From the NCBI RefSeq assembly GCF_005780165.1, contig NZ_VAUV01000007.1, positions 124,001 through 188,000 on the forward strand: a stretch of DNA of 64,000 nt, in the 5' to 3' direction. The translations under genes were made by a program, and so were the position numbers. A model generated the notes under the pieces. The model had not been told where the DNA came from, made no database searches, and saw only the letters and a program-made list of their open reading frames with translations. The DNA is from Phragmitibacter flavus (GTDB lineage: Bacteria > Verrucomicrobiota > Verrucomicrobiia > Verrucomicrobiales > Verrucomicrobiaceae). This document shows, in pieces, positions 51,232 to 61,411 of the stretch; position 1 is the stretch's first letter, and each line of letters starts with the position of its first letter.

Positions 51232-53010
51232 ATGAAACCGAGCTGGTTGATATTTCCGCCGCCACTGCGCGTCAGCATTCCATTATTGGTGCTGGCGTTC
51301 AGTCTGGTCTACGATGTGGTCAACACCTGGGTGTTGCTAAGCCGGGAGACCAGAAAGGAATATCGTCGGGTTCAGCGGGTGGCTTTGGCCCAGGCTGCCT
51401 GGCTGAGCGATGCGGTAAAAACTTTTCATCTTTCCGACAACGGCTTTCCTCTGCTTGAACGGGATGTGAGGATGCTGGTGGAGGACAGCAAGGTGCCGAT
51501 GGCGGTGGTTTTTGATGAGAACCTGAGGGTGAAGTATGCCACGCAGAAAGAATGGGTGGGGCAGGATCTTGAGGACTTAGAGGTCAAAAATGAACTGGTC
51601 AATTTGGTGATGGAGGCAGCGAGAACAGGGGGTCCCTTGGTGGCTACGCTATCCAGAACACGGGTCGCGGCAGCGCACCCGTTGGCAGCAAGTGCCAATC
51701 AACCACCGGGCTGGGTAAGTGTGGTGACGCGCGATCCCTCGGAAGCGGTGAGGGAGGAGCAGTGGGACGCAGTCAAGCAGGGCGGGATTTCTGCAATTTT
51801 GCATCTCATTGCGTGTATCGGACTCTGGTGGGTGCTGCACCGGTTTCTGTCCCAGCGCGTGGCGCAGTTGCTGGAAAGCTCGAGGCAGCTCACGGGCGGG
51901 GCAATCAATGCTCAACCCATGTCGGGTCGCGATGAGTTTGCGGAAATCGCAAGGGCATTGCGCGCGAGCGAGGACATTTTCAAACAGATCGTGGAGAACA
52001 TTCGTGATGTGATTTTCATGATGACGGCGGACCGACGGCAGGTGCTTTATGTGAGCCCGGCGTATAACGACATGTGGGGGGCGGACCGTCTTAAGTTTGG
52101 CAGCAATCCGCTGATTTTTTTGGAGCAGGTGGTCGAGGAGGATCGCGAACTGCTTTTAAAAATGCTGGACCCATTCATGCTGGGGAAAAAGATTGTGGAT
52201 TGTGAGTATCGGATTCGCAGGCCGGATGGGGAGATTCGCTGGCTGGAGAGCCGGGCGTTTCCTGTGTTGGACGAACATGGGCGCATGCATCGGATTGCTG
52301 GTTTGACGACGGACGTGACGGAGAGGAAAATGCTCGAGCAGGAGGTGCTGGATATTTCTGAAAAAGAACGTCGGCGCATCGGGCATGATTTGCATGATGA
52401 CGTGTGCCAGCGGTTGGCTGCGGTGAAACTGGGGGTGGAGATGATCGGAGACAAGATTGCTGCCGGGAAGCTGGACGAAGCGCGGCAGATGGCGCAGTCG
52501 AGCAGCAAGCAAATTGGTGAGGCGGCGACGCTGGCGAGGAATCTTGCGAGGGGATTATCGCCGGTGAATTTGGAGGGTGAAGGGTTTTTGCATGCCATCC
52601 AGAAGTTGACGGAAACCTCGCAGCATCTGTATTCAGTGCCAATTCGTCTGGATAGTCCTGACTATCTGCCGATGCAGAATGCCACGACGGCGACTCACTT
52701 GTATCGGATCGCCCAGGAGTTGATCAACAATGCGGCCCGTCATGCGGGGGCGTCGGCGATTGAGGTGCTGTTGCGGGTGGAGGGGTATCAGCTTCGCCTG
52801 CAGGTGGCCAATGACGGCCTTTCATTCAAGGGGGATGAGTCGAGTCAGAAGGACGATGGGATGGGGCTGCGAATCATTCGGTATCGAGCGAATGCCATCG
52901 GGGCCAATTTGCAGTTTCTTCCTCGGAAGGAGCCGAACAGCGGCACAACCGCCATCTGCCTGGTGCCTTTGGCAGCATGCGCGGCTGCCAAAAAAAATGT
53001 GGTGAGTTGA
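51232..53010 (+). CDS. NarL-type sensor histidine kinase with PAS domain
   Basis: 592 residues from MKPSWLIFPPP at 51232; a TTG ten codons upstream is possible. Membrane helix, ~150-residue extracytoplasmic domain, second helix (AILHLIACIGLWWVLH), HAMP (about 215-260), PAS (DVIFMMTADRRQVLYVSP... through TDVTERK), HisKA_3 box (ERRRIGHDLHDDVCQRLAAVKLG) and a HATPase domain with DDGMGLRIIRYRA. It phosphorylates a NarL-type regulator; the gene at 53195 is the obvious partner. Confidence 0.93.
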   Translation: MKPSWLIFPPPLRVSIPLLVLAFSLVYDVVNTWVLLSRETRKEYRRVQRVALAQAAWLSDAVKTFHLSDNGFPLLERDVRMLVEDSKVPMAVVFDENLRVKYATQKEWVGQDLEDLEVKNELVNLVMEAARTGGPLVATLSRTRVAAAHPLAASANQPPGWVSVVTRDPSEAVREEQWDAVKQGGISAILHLIACIGLWWVLHRFLSQRVAQLLESSRQLTGGAINAQPMSGRDEFAEIARALRASEDIFKQIVENIRDVIFMMTADRRQVLYVSPAYNDMWGADRLKFGSNPLIFLEQVVEEDRELLLKMLDPFMLGKKIVDCEYRIRRPDGEIRWLESRAFPVLDEHGRMHRIAGLTTDVTERKMLEQEVLDISEKERRRIGHDLHDDVCQRLAAVKLGVEMIGDKIAAGKLDEARQMAQSSSKQIGEAATLARNLARGLSPVNLEGEGFLHAIQKLTETSQHLYSVPIRLDSPDYLPMQNATTATHLYRIAQELINNAARHAGASAIEVLLRVEGYQLRLQVANDGLSFKGDESSQKDDGMGLRIIRYRANAIGANLQFLPRKEPNSGTTAICLVPLAACAAAKKNVVS

Positions 53011-53136
53011 GTGACGCGGTTTGCAGTTTGAGTGTGCCTCGCAATGGTCTGACGCTGAATAACTTACGAATTTTCTTGCCCGAAACGGCACCAGAAACTT
53101 AAGATCATATTCCCCAGATTAGTATTTGCCTGACCT

Positions 53137-53151
53137 GGATAAGTGTTATCC
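53137..53151. promoter_or_regulatory. Inverted repeat GGATAA-GTG-TTATCC upstream of NarL-type regulator
   Basis: A perfect 6-bp inverted repeat 44 bp upstream of the regulator ATG in the kinase/regulator spacer. The position suits an operator or autoregulatory site; no partner site was seen. Confidence 0.4.
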
Positions 53152-53194
53152 TGATCAAACAAAAACCAAAGACCCTTGTCTATAAGAAACAATT

Positions 53195-53866
53195 ATGAGT
53201 GAGAATCTGCAAAGAGTAGCAATCGTCGATGATCATCCGATGTTGCGTGAAGGTTTCGAGTCGCTGATTGAAAGCCAGCCTGATCTCACGCTTGCGTGGG
53301 CGGCTTGTGACACACAAACAGCGCTGCAGAAGCTGGAAGTGGACAAGCCGGACATGATCATGGTGGATATTTCCTTACCGGGAAGAAATGGGTTGGAGTT
53401 GATCAAAGACGCTTTGGCGCTGCACCCGTCCTTAAATATTTTGGTGATCTCGATGCATGACGAGACCTTTTATGCGCAGCGTGTTTTGAAGGCCGGTGCA
53501 CGGGGATACATCATGAAGGTGGCGGATCGGGAAACGCTTTTGCAGGCGATTCGAACGGTGCTTACCGGCCAGCGGTATGTGAGTCCGGCGATGAGTGCGC
53601 AAATCATGGAAGCGTTTTCGGGATATGGAAGTTCGAAGGCGGTGGACGGAGTTCAGCGTCTCAGTGATCGTGAATTTGAAGTTTTTCAATTGATCAGCGA
53701 AGGCAAGAGCACGCAGCAGATCGGCGACATTCTCAACATCAGCGTAAAAACGGCGGAGGTGCATCGGGCGCACATTCGGGAGAAGCTGAATCTGGAAGAC
53801 GGAGCATCGGTGCTGCGTTTCGCGGTGCGTTGGGCGGAATCGCAAAGACTTGGACTGAGTCTCTAA
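53195..53866 (+). CDS. NarL/FixJ-type response regulator
   Basis: 223 residues. Receiver with IVDDHPMLREGFESLI, phosphoacceptor in MIMVDISLPGRNG, and switch residues (VISMHD, IMKVA). C-terminal LuxR helix-turn-helix (LSDREFEVFQLI, ISVKTAEVHRAHIREKL). Classic NarL architecture, distinct from the two FixJ-type regulators at 10597 and 14953. Partner of the HisKA_3 kinase upstream, separated by 184 bp, so it may have its own promoter near the GGATAA palindrome. Confidence 0.93.
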   Translation: MSENLQRVAIVDDHPMLREGFESLIESQPDLTLAWAACDTQTALQKLEVDKPDMIMVDISLPGRNGLELIKDALALHPSLNILVISMHDETFYAQRVLKAGARGYIMKVADRETLLQAIRTVLTGQRYVSPAMSAQIMEAFSGYGSSKAVDGVQRLSDREFEVFQLISEGKSTQQIGDILNISVKTAEVHRAHIREKLNLEDGASVLRFAVRWAESQRLGLSL

Positions 53867-54090
53867 TGAAGCAAGTCTCGCAGAGCGGGGCTCTCTTCAC
53901 TTGTTAAAAAATCGGAGATTGATCTGGTGGGTCTTGCGCCCGCCTGACTTCTCTGATTTTCTTTTTCCGGGTCTGACCAGGGTGATTTGATCTGCGGATC
54001 GGGCATTTTCAGGAGATCAGAAAGTATTTTTAAAGAATATATTCGATAACTATGGATAATGCGCGAACGTGCTGAGATCTTGATTCAAGA

Positions 54091-56991
54091 ATGGACCCCC
54101 ACGTTCTACATTTTAACAGCGACATTCGTCTCGATGCTGGGAGAGCAGATTCTCATTCGATGCTGGAGGGAAAGGGGGGGCTGAAGTTGGTCGGGGAAAT
54201 CGCCGAACATCCGTCGTCCAGGGAACTGGTCCGGACTTTGAATGAGCGTGTGAATCTGGCGGTGGCGATTGGTGGGGTGGGCATTTGGGAGATTGATTTC
54301 CACAGTGGCCAAATCCTATTTAACGAGCAGATGCATGTCATCTATGCGATTGGAGTGACGGGGTTTCGTGCGCAGGTGCCGCCGGATACGTTTGGAGGAA
54401 GCTTTGCCGAATGGGTGAAGGTGATGCACCCCGAGGATGTGCCGGGTGTTTTGGAAGTGGTTTCACGATTTAAGGAGAACAAGGGCACGGTGGAGTTCGA
54501 GCATCGGATTTTAAGACCATCGGGAGAGGTGCGCTTTGTTCGCTCTCTGGCCCAAGTGCGCTGTGATGAACAGGGCCATGCCATTCGGGCGGTGGGCACC
54601 ACGGTGGATGTGTCAGAGCAGCGGCGGCTGGCGGAGGCATTGGCGAATGAAAAGGAACGTCTGGCTCTGGCAACTCAGGTGGGTGGCAGCGGGGTTTGGG
54701 ATGCGGACATTAAGACAGGGGTATTTTTGTGGGACGAGCGGATGCATGCGATCTATGGCCTGCAACCGGGTCACTTTTGCGGCAGCGTGGAGCAGTGGCT
54801 GTCGATCATTCATCCCGAGGATGTGAGGGAGGTGAAGCGTGATTGGGAGGCGGCGGTTGCGCAGTGTGGGATTTACACTGGTGAATTTCGGATTTTGACT
54901 CCGGGTGGACAGCTGCGACATATTCGTGCTTCGGCGCGGGTGTTTGCCGGATCGGACGGGGCTCCGCTGAAGGCGGTGGGGATCAACTGGGACATCACCG
55001 AGCAGAAGTTGCTGACTGAAGCACTGGTGAGCGAGAAGGAACGTCTTGCGCTGGCGACGCGTGTGGGTGGGATTGGAATTTGGGACGTGGATGTCAGGAC
55101 GCGCCGGATGTGGTGGGATCCACGCATGCACGAAATGTTTGGGGTGACTCCCGAGGAGTTTGGCGGAACGCAGGAGGAGTGGGGGAATGCGTTGCATGCG
55201 GATGATCGCGAAAAGTCGATGAGGCTTTGGACTGAATCGATGATGCAGAACCGCGTGTTTGATTCGGAGTTCCGGATCGTTCAACGCAAGACAGGTGAAG
55301 TTCGGCACATCCGGGCGCTGGCGCGATTTGTCTACGACGAGCAAGGGAATGCGGTGCACAACATCGGGATCAATTGGGATGTGACGGAGGAGCGGCTGGC
55401 GTCTAAGGAAATGCGCCGTGCGAAGGAGGCGGCGGAGGCGGCGGAACGGACGAAAAGCGAGTTCATGGCATCGATCAGTCATGAAATCCGCACGCCGATG
55501 AATGGCATCATTGGCATGGCGGACCTGTTGATGGACACGGATTTGACACCAGGGCAGCGGGAGATGATGGCGGTAATTCAGCGCAGTGGCGACAATCTTT
55601 TGGTGATCATCAATGACATTTTGGATTACGCGAAGATTGAGGCGGGCAAGGTGCGGATTCATGAGGCACCGTTCAGTTTCGAGGCGGCGGTGCAGGAAAC
55701 GTTGCAGCTGTTGGGGCCGCAGGCGAAGCTGAAGAAGATCGCGCTGCATGGGGAGATCGATCCGACGTTGGAGGCGGAGCTGATGGGTGACAGTGGACGG
55801 GTCAAGCAGGTGATTACCAATCTGGTGGGCAACGCGATCAAGTTTACCGAAGTAGGCAGTGTTTCGGTGGTGGCGAGGGCGTTGAGTTCGGTGGATGGCA
55901 CGGTGACCTGTCGGGTCGAGGTGCGGGATACCGGGGTGGGGATTCCGGAGAAAATGCATCCGCATTTGTTCCAACCGTTCAGTCAGGCAGATGGCAGTTC
56001 GACGCGGCGGTTCGGCGGCACGGGGCTTGGATTGGCGATCAGTCACCAACTCGTGGAATTGATGGGAGGACGGATTGGGTTTGAAAGCTGGGAAGGCAAC
56101 GGGACGATGTTCTGGTTTGAGTTGTCGTTGATGTATGCTGACGGGGGAGAAATGGCCTCAACGGTCCATGATGGTGATCCGGTGACGTGGACGGTCCGCG
56201 AGTTTCGTCCGCTTCGTCTTTTGCTGGTGGAGGACAACGAAGCGAACCAGCGGGTGGCGTCGTTGTTGCTGGAGCAGTATGGGCATCAGGTGTCGATCGC
56301 GGGCAATGGGCTGGTGGCGATTGACATGCTGTCGAGAAGGAATTTTGATGCAGTGTTGATGGACTGTCAGATGCCGGAGCTGGATGGTTATGAAACCACA
56401 CGTCGCATTCGTGCCGGCGAGGCGGGACTTTTGAATCCGCACATTCCGATCATTGCATTGACGGCTTCCGGGATGCCGGGGACACGGGAACGTTGCGTTG
56501 CAGCAGGAATGGACGATTATGCGCTGAAGCCCCTGAACCGCAAAGTATTGACCAATGTATTTCACCGTTGCGGCATGACACTATCCAAGGAATCTCTGGC
56601 ATCTGCGGCTTCGCATTCATCTGTGGCGGAAAATTTAGCGCCAATGAATCCGGTGCTCGATCCGGCGCAGCTCGAGCAACTGGGGCAACTGCGTCGTCCG
56701 GACGGCAGTTCGCTTCTCAGGGAGGTGGCGTCGATGATGTTGGCGGAAATGCCGGATCGGTTGACGTCGCTGGCGGAATTTTATCGGAGTGAGCGATTCG
56801 CAGAAATCGGGCCGCTTGCCCACAAGATAGCGGGCAGCTGCGCCAGCATTGGTGCGGTGGCTTTGCGAAAGCGGGCGCAATCGGTCGAGCACGCAGCGCG
56901 TTCGGAACGCTGGCGGCGCATGCCTGAACTCATTGGGTTGATGCATGAGGCGTGGATGGAGCTGGAAGTGGAATTGAAAAAGATGATCTGA
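54091..56991 (+). CDS. Soluble hybrid histidine kinase: 3 PAS, HisKA, HATPase, receiver, HPt
   Basis: 966 residues with no membrane helix. Three tandem PAS domains (about 50-175, 190-305, 320-435) resemble each other closely (repeated VGG-G-W, RMHxxYG, and W...HPED units), pointing to internal duplication. Then HisKA with H464 (SISHEIRTPMNG), HATPase (NLVGNAIKF, DTGVGIP), a receiver with phosphoacceptor D758 (VLMDCQMPELDG), and a C-terminal HPt with H911 (LAHKIAGSCASIGA). A complete intramolecular phosphorelay. Followed after 28 bp by a receiver-only protein. Confidence 0.94.
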   Translation: MDPHVLHFNSDIRLDAGRADSHSMLEGKGGLKLVGEIAEHPSSRELVRTLNERVNLAVAIGGVGIWEIDFHSGQILFNEQMHVIYAIGVTGFRAQVPPDTFGGSFAEWVKVMHPEDVPGVLEVVSRFKENKGTVEFEHRILRPSGEVRFVRSLAQVRCDEQGHAIRAVGTTVDVSEQRRLAEALANEKERLALATQVGGSGVWDADIKTGVFLWDERMHAIYGLQPGHFCGSVEQWLSIIHPEDVREVKRDWEAAVAQCGIYTGEFRILTPGGQLRHIRASARVFAGSDGAPLKAVGINWDITEQKLLTEALVSEKERLALATRVGGIGIWDVDVRTRRMWWDPRMHEMFGVTPEEFGGTQEEWGNALHADDREKSMRLWTESMMQNRVFDSEFRIVQRKTGEVRHIRALARFVYDEQGNAVHNIGINWDVTEERLASKEMRRAKEAAEAAERTKSEFMASISHEIRTPMNGIIGMADLLMDTDLTPGQREMMAVIQRSGDNLLVIINDILDYAKIEAGKVRIHEAPFSFEAAVQETLQLLGPQAKLKKIALHGEIDPTLEAELMGDSGRVKQVITNLVGNAIKFTEVGSVSVVARALSSVDGTVTCRVEVRDTGVGIPEKMHPHLFQPFSQADGSSTRRFGGTGLGLAISHQLVELMGGRIGFESWEGNGTMFWFELSLMYADGGEMASTVHDGDPVTWTVREFRPLRLLLVEDNEANQRVASLLLEQYGHQVSIAGNGLVAIDMLSRRNFDAVLMDCQMPELDGYETTRRIRAGEAGLLNPHIPIIALTASGMPGTRERCVAAGMDDYALKPLNRKVLTNVFHRCGMTLSKESLASAASHSSVAENLAPMNPVLDPAQLEQLGQLRRPDGSSLLREVASMMLAEMPDRLTSLAEFYRSERFAEIGPLAHKIAGSCASIGAVALRKRAQSVEHAARSERWRRMPELIGLMHEAWMELEVELKKMI

Positions 56992-57019
56992 CCATGGTTG
57001 CCAACGGGAATTGTGTGAG

Positions 57020-57415
57020 ATGAAAATTCTGGCAGTTGAAGATGACCCGGTGTCGCTGATGGTGCTTGAAGCATCATTGGTTTCACTTGGGCATGAAGTG
57101 TTGACGGCGATCAATGGGCATGAGGCGTGGGAGGTGCTTTGTCGGCAGTCGATCAGAGTGGTGATCAGTGATTGGGAAATGCCGAGAGTGAATGGCTTGG
57201 AGCTTTGCTCGTTAATCCGGAATCGGCAGAGGCAGGGAGCAGCGCCGGTGCATTTTGTTCTGCTGACAAAATCGACCGCTTCAGAGATGAACCGTGAGAA
57301 GGCTCGTGAGGCCGGAGTGGATGACTTTTTGGAGAAACCGTTTCTTCAGGCAGATTTGGTTCGATGTCTGGCCAACTTGGGGGAAGCGGCAAGCGGGTCC
57401 TGGTCCGTGACCTAG
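57020..57415 (+). CDS. Stand-alone receiver protein
   Basis: 131 residues from MKILAVEDDPVSLMVLE at 57020. A single receiver: acidic pocket EDD, phosphoacceptor in VVISDWEMPRVNG, Thr (LTKST) and Lys (LEKPF). No output domain. It could take phosphate from the HPt of the hybrid kinase 28 bp upstream and act by protein contact. It is the last gene before an AT-rich break. Confidence 0.93.
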   Translation: MKILAVEDDPVSLMVLEASLVSLGHEVLTAINGHEAWEVLCRQSIRVVISDWEMPRVNGLELCSLIRNRQRQGAAPVHFVLLTKSTASEMNREKAREAGVDDFLEKPFLQADLVRCLANLGEAASGSWSVT

Positions 57416-57483
57416 CGCCATTTGCGACGAAGTGCTCCTAAATTGTTAATATAACTTAAAAGTTTGCTTACTTTTCATTATTG

Positions 57484-57495
57484 TTGTAATTACAA
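57484..57495. promoter_or_regulatory. Palindrome TTGTAATTACAA upstream of FHA protein
   Basis: A perfect 12-bp palindrome in an AT-rich 103-bp spacer, 23 bp before the ATG of the FHA protein gene. It may be an operator overlapping the promoter. The surrounding GC content is clearly lower than in the genes. Confidence 0.4.
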
Positions 57496-57518
57496 TTTCG
57501 TAAGATGCCTATTTCAAC

Positions 57519-60134
57519 ATGGCCAAACTGACATTCATCCTTCAGGACGGACAGGAAGTCGAAGTGCTGCTGCGCAAAGAGATCACGATCGGACGCAGTG
57601 AGGACAACGAAGTCGTTGTTGATGCACCTCTGATTTCGGCACGACATGCTTGCGTTAAACGTGCGGGACCTGGAGATTTTGAAGTATGCGACCTGCAGTC
57701 AGAAGGCGGCACTTTTGTGAACGATGAGAGGGTGGATCATCAGGTGCTGGAGCATGGGGACCGTTTGACCTTTGGATTGGTGGAAGCGGTGTTTGCGCGC
57801 GAGACTGAGGATTCTCGATTCGATTGGCTTGAATCCGACGGGGTTGGATTGGAGGAACCGATGGCCGTGAATTTGAACGAGCATGGGCACGGGCACGGGC
57901 GGGCGTCGAAGCTTGAAAAGCTGGATCTGGACATGATTGCTGCCATGGAGCGGGTCGCCGCCTGTGAGGCTGAGTTGTCGACCAAGGAGAACAGGCTTGT
58001 GGAAGTCCGATCGACGCTCACGCAGGCGGAAGAGATCAGCCGTGATCTTCTGGATGAGTTGCAGGTGTTGGAGACGCGCAGGGACACGCTGATGGGGCAG
58101 TTGAGGGATGCGCATGGCAGGCTTGAGGCAATGCAGGCGGCTTTTACACAGGCGGAGGAAGGGCGCGCAATGCATGAGGAAAGACTGGTGGGATTGAAGG
58201 AGGAGATATTGCAGGCGGAAGAGGCGCGCGCTGTTGCGGTGGATAATCGCGCCAGGGCCGAGGCTGATTTTGCGGTGGAGCATGAACGGTTGGAGGAGAT
58301 GCGTCGGGAGGCGAATGATGCGGGCGAACGGCTGGTAGTGGTCACCGGACAATTGCAACAAGTGACGGAGGAGGAGCGGCGCAGAGGCGATGAGGTGGAA
58401 CGGTTGCTGGAAGAAGAGCAGCGCCTGGTGGCAATGACGGCGGACATGGCTGAGGTGGAAGCACAGCTTGATCGCAAACAGAGGGCATTCTCGGAACTGA
58501 ATGCCGAGTTTGATTTGAAGCATGATCAGTGGCTGGAGTTGTTGAATCAGCATGAAACTTCGGCGGCAGAGTGTGATGAAATGCGGAACAGGCATGCGGA
58601 GACTGCCGTGGCGTTGCAGGCGGTATTGATGCAACGGGATGAGGCCTCCAATAGTTTGGAAGCGATTTGTTCGGAGATAGATGGGGCGGTGACCCGGCTT
58701 GCGGAGGTGTCCGCGGAATTGGTTGGGCGACAGGGTGAGGTGAACGCTTTTCAAGGTCAGCTGGTGCATTTGCAGTCGACACGTGACGCGATTCAGCAGC
58801 GGGTGGATGCCTTGGTGGGCAAGGAGCAGTCATTGATCGAAGCCAGTGCGAAACTGGAACTGGCGATAGCGTCGGAAAGGGAACTGCAGTCCTCTATCGC
58901 GATGCTGACCGCGCAACGTGCGGATGACGAGAGGAACCTCGCCAAGATTACGCTGAGTTTGGAACGGTTGGAGTATGACGCCGAGCATGAAGCGTTGAAG
59001 CTGCGTGATCTGCAAGACCAGACCTCGTCCGAGCAGGGCAGGCTGGTTCAAGTGTCCGAAGAGTTGACCAAGGCGAGCGAAGGTCTGCAATCCGTTTACC
59101 AGGAGACAACTAGGGTTAAACAGGAGCTGGAAGGATGCCGACTGGATCTTGAGACCGAACTGAAGCGATTGACGACGGAAGTCGAGACGATGGCGGTGCG
59201 GCTGGATGAGGTCAGCCAACGCCGCGCAGAGATCGCCCGGCAATGTGAAGAGCTTGCGGATACGGAGCAAAAACTGGGAGGAGTGACGTCTGAGCTCGGA
59301 GACCGGTGCGCGGAGAAGGTGGCGTTGGATCAACGAATCGCGGAACTGATGGAGCAACGTGAGGGCTTGGAGCATTCAGTGGATGGTTTGACCATCAAAG
59401 AGGAGGCTTCGAAAGGGCGGTTGGAAATCTTGTTGCAACGCGAGCAGGCGCTCAAGCAAAGCATCGATTCATTGGGTCAGGAGGAGAGGGTGGATCGTGA
59501 GCGGTTTGAAGCGATTCAACATTTGATTGTTGAGGCAGAACGGGAGAAGCGAGGCCAGGCGGACCGGCTGGAGCGTGAAGTATTGCTGAAGCAGCGTCAG
59601 TTGATTGAGATTGAAGACAAACTGGACCCTCTGCTGCGGTGGAAGGAGACGATGGACCAGAGATATGCGCGTTTGCAGTCGCTGCCCGATTCTTCCGATG
59701 AGGCGAATGCACTTTGGCAGCAACTTGAAGCGGATAAAGTTCAAGCGGGGCAAATTTTTAACCAGTCGGGTGGTTCTGGGACGACTTCGTATCAGCATGG
59801 GCCGGCACTTCGTGGCCACGCCCGTCAACTTGAGGCAAAGATTCGCCGGGATGAAGAACGGCATGCGACCCTGCGACGCAAGGTGGAGCAACTCGAGGCC
59901 GAGGAGACGGAGCGCAGTGGTCGCTTGAGCAATTTGGAGCGGCGTCTTGCCATGCTGCGGGTGGACATCGCGCGGGTGGAGCGGGAGAACGTGGAGCTTG
60001 AATTCGAGGCACCCGAAGCAGTAATCGAGCCTGATGTCGTCAAGGGCAAGGGAGTTTTGGGCAATATCATCGAAGGAGCCAGGACAAAACTTAGGCCGAT
60101 GCGCTCACCGAATCAAGTGGGGGCCCAACGCTGA
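57519..60134 (+). CDS. FHA-domain long coiled-coil protein
   Basis: 871 residues. Residues 1-95 are an FHA phosphothreonine-binding domain with G25-R26, S40, H43 and N68 in place. From about 125 to 800 the protein is almost continuous heptad coiled coil (Glu, Leu, Ala, Arg rich). A short basic tail (LGNIIEGARTKLRP) closes it. No signal or membrane helix, so a cytosolic filament or scaffold recruited by a phosphorylated partner is likely. The phospho-signal could come from a Ser/Thr kinase; a kinase/PP2C pair is at 17391-18639. Function unknown. Confidence 0.85.
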   Translation: MAKLTFILQDGQEVEVLLRKEITIGRSEDNEVVVDAPLISARHACVKRAGPGDFEVCDLQSEGGTFVNDERVDHQVLEHGDRLTFGLVEAVFARETEDSRFDWLESDGVGLEEPMAVNLNEHGHGHGRASKLEKLDLDMIAAMERVAACEAELSTKENRLVEVRSTLTQAEEISRDLLDELQVLETRRDTLMGQLRDAHGRLEAMQAAFTQAEEGRAMHEERLVGLKEEILQAEEARAVAVDNRARAEADFAVEHERLEEMRREANDAGERLVVVTGQLQQVTEEERRRGDEVERLLEEEQRLVAMTADMAEVEAQLDRKQRAFSELNAEFDLKHDQWLELLNQHETSAAECDEMRNRHAETAVALQAVLMQRDEASNSLEAICSEIDGAVTRLAEVSAELVGRQGEVNAFQGQLVHLQSTRDAIQQRVDALVGKEQSLIEASAKLELAIASERELQSSIAMLTAQRADDERNLAKITLSLERLEYDAEHEALKLRDLQDQTSSEQGRLVQVSEELTKASEGLQSVYQETTRVKQELEGCRLDLETELKRLTTEVETMAVRLDEVSQRRAEIARQCEELADTEQKLGGVTSELGDRCAEKVALDQRIAELMEQREGLEHSVDGLTIKEEASKGRLEILLQREQALKQSIDSLGQEERVDRERFEAIQHLIVEAEREKRGQADRLEREVLLKQRQLIEIEDKLDPLLRWKETMDQRYARLQSLPDSSDEANALWQQLEADKVQAGQIFNQSGGSGTTSYQHGPALRGHARQLEAKIRRDEERHATLRRKVEQLEAEETERSGRLSNLERRLAMLRVDIARVERENVELEFEAPEAVIEPDVVKGKGVLGNIIEGARTKLRPMRSPNQVGAQR

Positions 60135-60301
60135 TTTGACAAATGCGAATCCGGCATCAACCGTGTTCCGGTATCCTCAAATCAGCGGAGGAAAAATGCC
60201 GTCTCTGCTGGGTTTCTCGGTTGCATGGCACAATTTGCGCGTCTATTTGAATTAAACCCGCTAATGAATCACTGATTATTTTTTCAACTATTAGCACACC
60301 A

Positions 60302-61354
60302 ATGCCCACCGCACTCATCACCGGGATCACCGGACAAGACGGCTCATATTTAACGGAACAACTACTGGCCAAGGGCTATACGGTGCATGGGATGATTCGC
60401 CGTGCGAGCAACTTCAACACGCAGCGGATTGAGCATTTGCTGAACGATCCCGCCATTCATCGCGAGCGGCTGTTTCTTCATCACGGGGATTTGATTGACT
60501 CCAGCAACTTGAACCGTCTTCTTGAGAAGATTGCGCCTAACGAGGTTTACAATTTGGGGGCACAGAGTCATGTGAAGGTCTCGTTTGAAGTGCCCGAATA
60601 CACGGCAGAAGTGGATGGTGTTGGCACTTTGCGTTTTCTTGATGCCATTAAAGAGACGGGACTGGAAAAGCGGGCTCGCTTTTACCAGGCTTCGACGAGT
60701 GAGCTGTATGGTTTGGTGCAGGAGGTTCCACAAACCGAGAAGACGCCGTTTTACCCCCGCTCGCCTTATGGAGTCGCGAAGTTGTATGCGTATTGGATCG
60801 TGGTGAACTACCGCGAGTCTTATGGCTTGCATGCTTCGAACGGGATCTTGTTTAACCATGAGTCACCCCGTCGTGGAGAGACTTTTGTGACGCGCAAGAT
60901 CACCCGCGCAGCGGGTCGGATCAGCGAAGGATTGCAGGATGTGCTGGAGCTTGGCAACCTTGACTCGCAGCGTGACTGGGGTTTTGCTCCAGAATACACG
61001 GAGATGATGTGGCAGATTTTGCAGCAGCCGGAGCCGGGCGATTATGTTTGTGCGACCAATGAAATGCACACGGTTCGTGAATTTTGCGAACATGCATTCA
61101 GCGCGGTGGGGATTGATTTGACCTTTGAAGGCGAGGGCGTGGATGAGGTCGGACGTGACAAGGATGGAGTGGTGCGGGTGAAGGTTTCGCCGAGCTATTT
61201 CCGTCCGGCTGAGGTGGAGTTGCTGATTGGTGATCCGGCAAAAGCCCGTCAGATTTTAGGTTGGGAGCCGAAGGTGACCTTTAAGGAGTTGGTTCAGATC
61301 ATGGCGAAGTCCGATTTGAAACTGGCGCAGAGGGAAAAGCTTTTGGGAGAGTAG
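60302..61354 (+). CDS. gmd: GDP-mannose 4,6-dehydratase
   Basis: 350 residues. Converts GDP-mannose to GDP-4-keto-6-deoxymannose, the route to GDP-fucose, -rhamnose or -perosamine for surface glycans. NAD-binding [17 protein letters not shown], the TSELYG active-site region, [19 protein letters not shown] (YxxxK), [21 protein letters not shown] and the C-terminal [19 protein letters not shown] are all Gmd-type. No fcl (GDP-fucose synthase) follows, so the end sugar is unknown. It starts after a ~167-bp spacer. Confidence 0.97.
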   Translation: MPTALITGITGQDGSYLTEQLLAKGYTVHGMIRRASNFNTQRIEHLLNDPAIHRERLFLHHGDLIDSSNLNRLLEKIAPNEVYNLGAQSHVKVSFEVPEYTAEVDGVGTLRFLDAIKETGLEKRARFYQASTSELYGLVQEVPQTEKTPFYPRSPYGVAKLYAYWIVVNYRESYGLHASNGILFNHESPRRGETFVTRKITRAAGRISEGLQDVLELGNLDSQRDWGFAPEYTEMMWQILQQPEPGDYVCATNEMHTVREFCEHAFSAVGIDLTFEGEGVDEVGRDKDGVVRVKVSPSYFRPAEVELLIGDPAKARQILGWEPKVTFKELVQIMAKSDLKLAQREKLLGE

Positions 61355-61411
61355 GACGGGGCTGGAAAGAAAGTTTTGTCCAAATCTGACTTCGTCGGAC
61401 TAGAGTGGGTG

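Noticed and set aside
60136-60141. TTGACA as -35 box for gmd
   Set aside because: No -10 hexamer at 16-18 bp spacing and the site is ~160 bp from the start.
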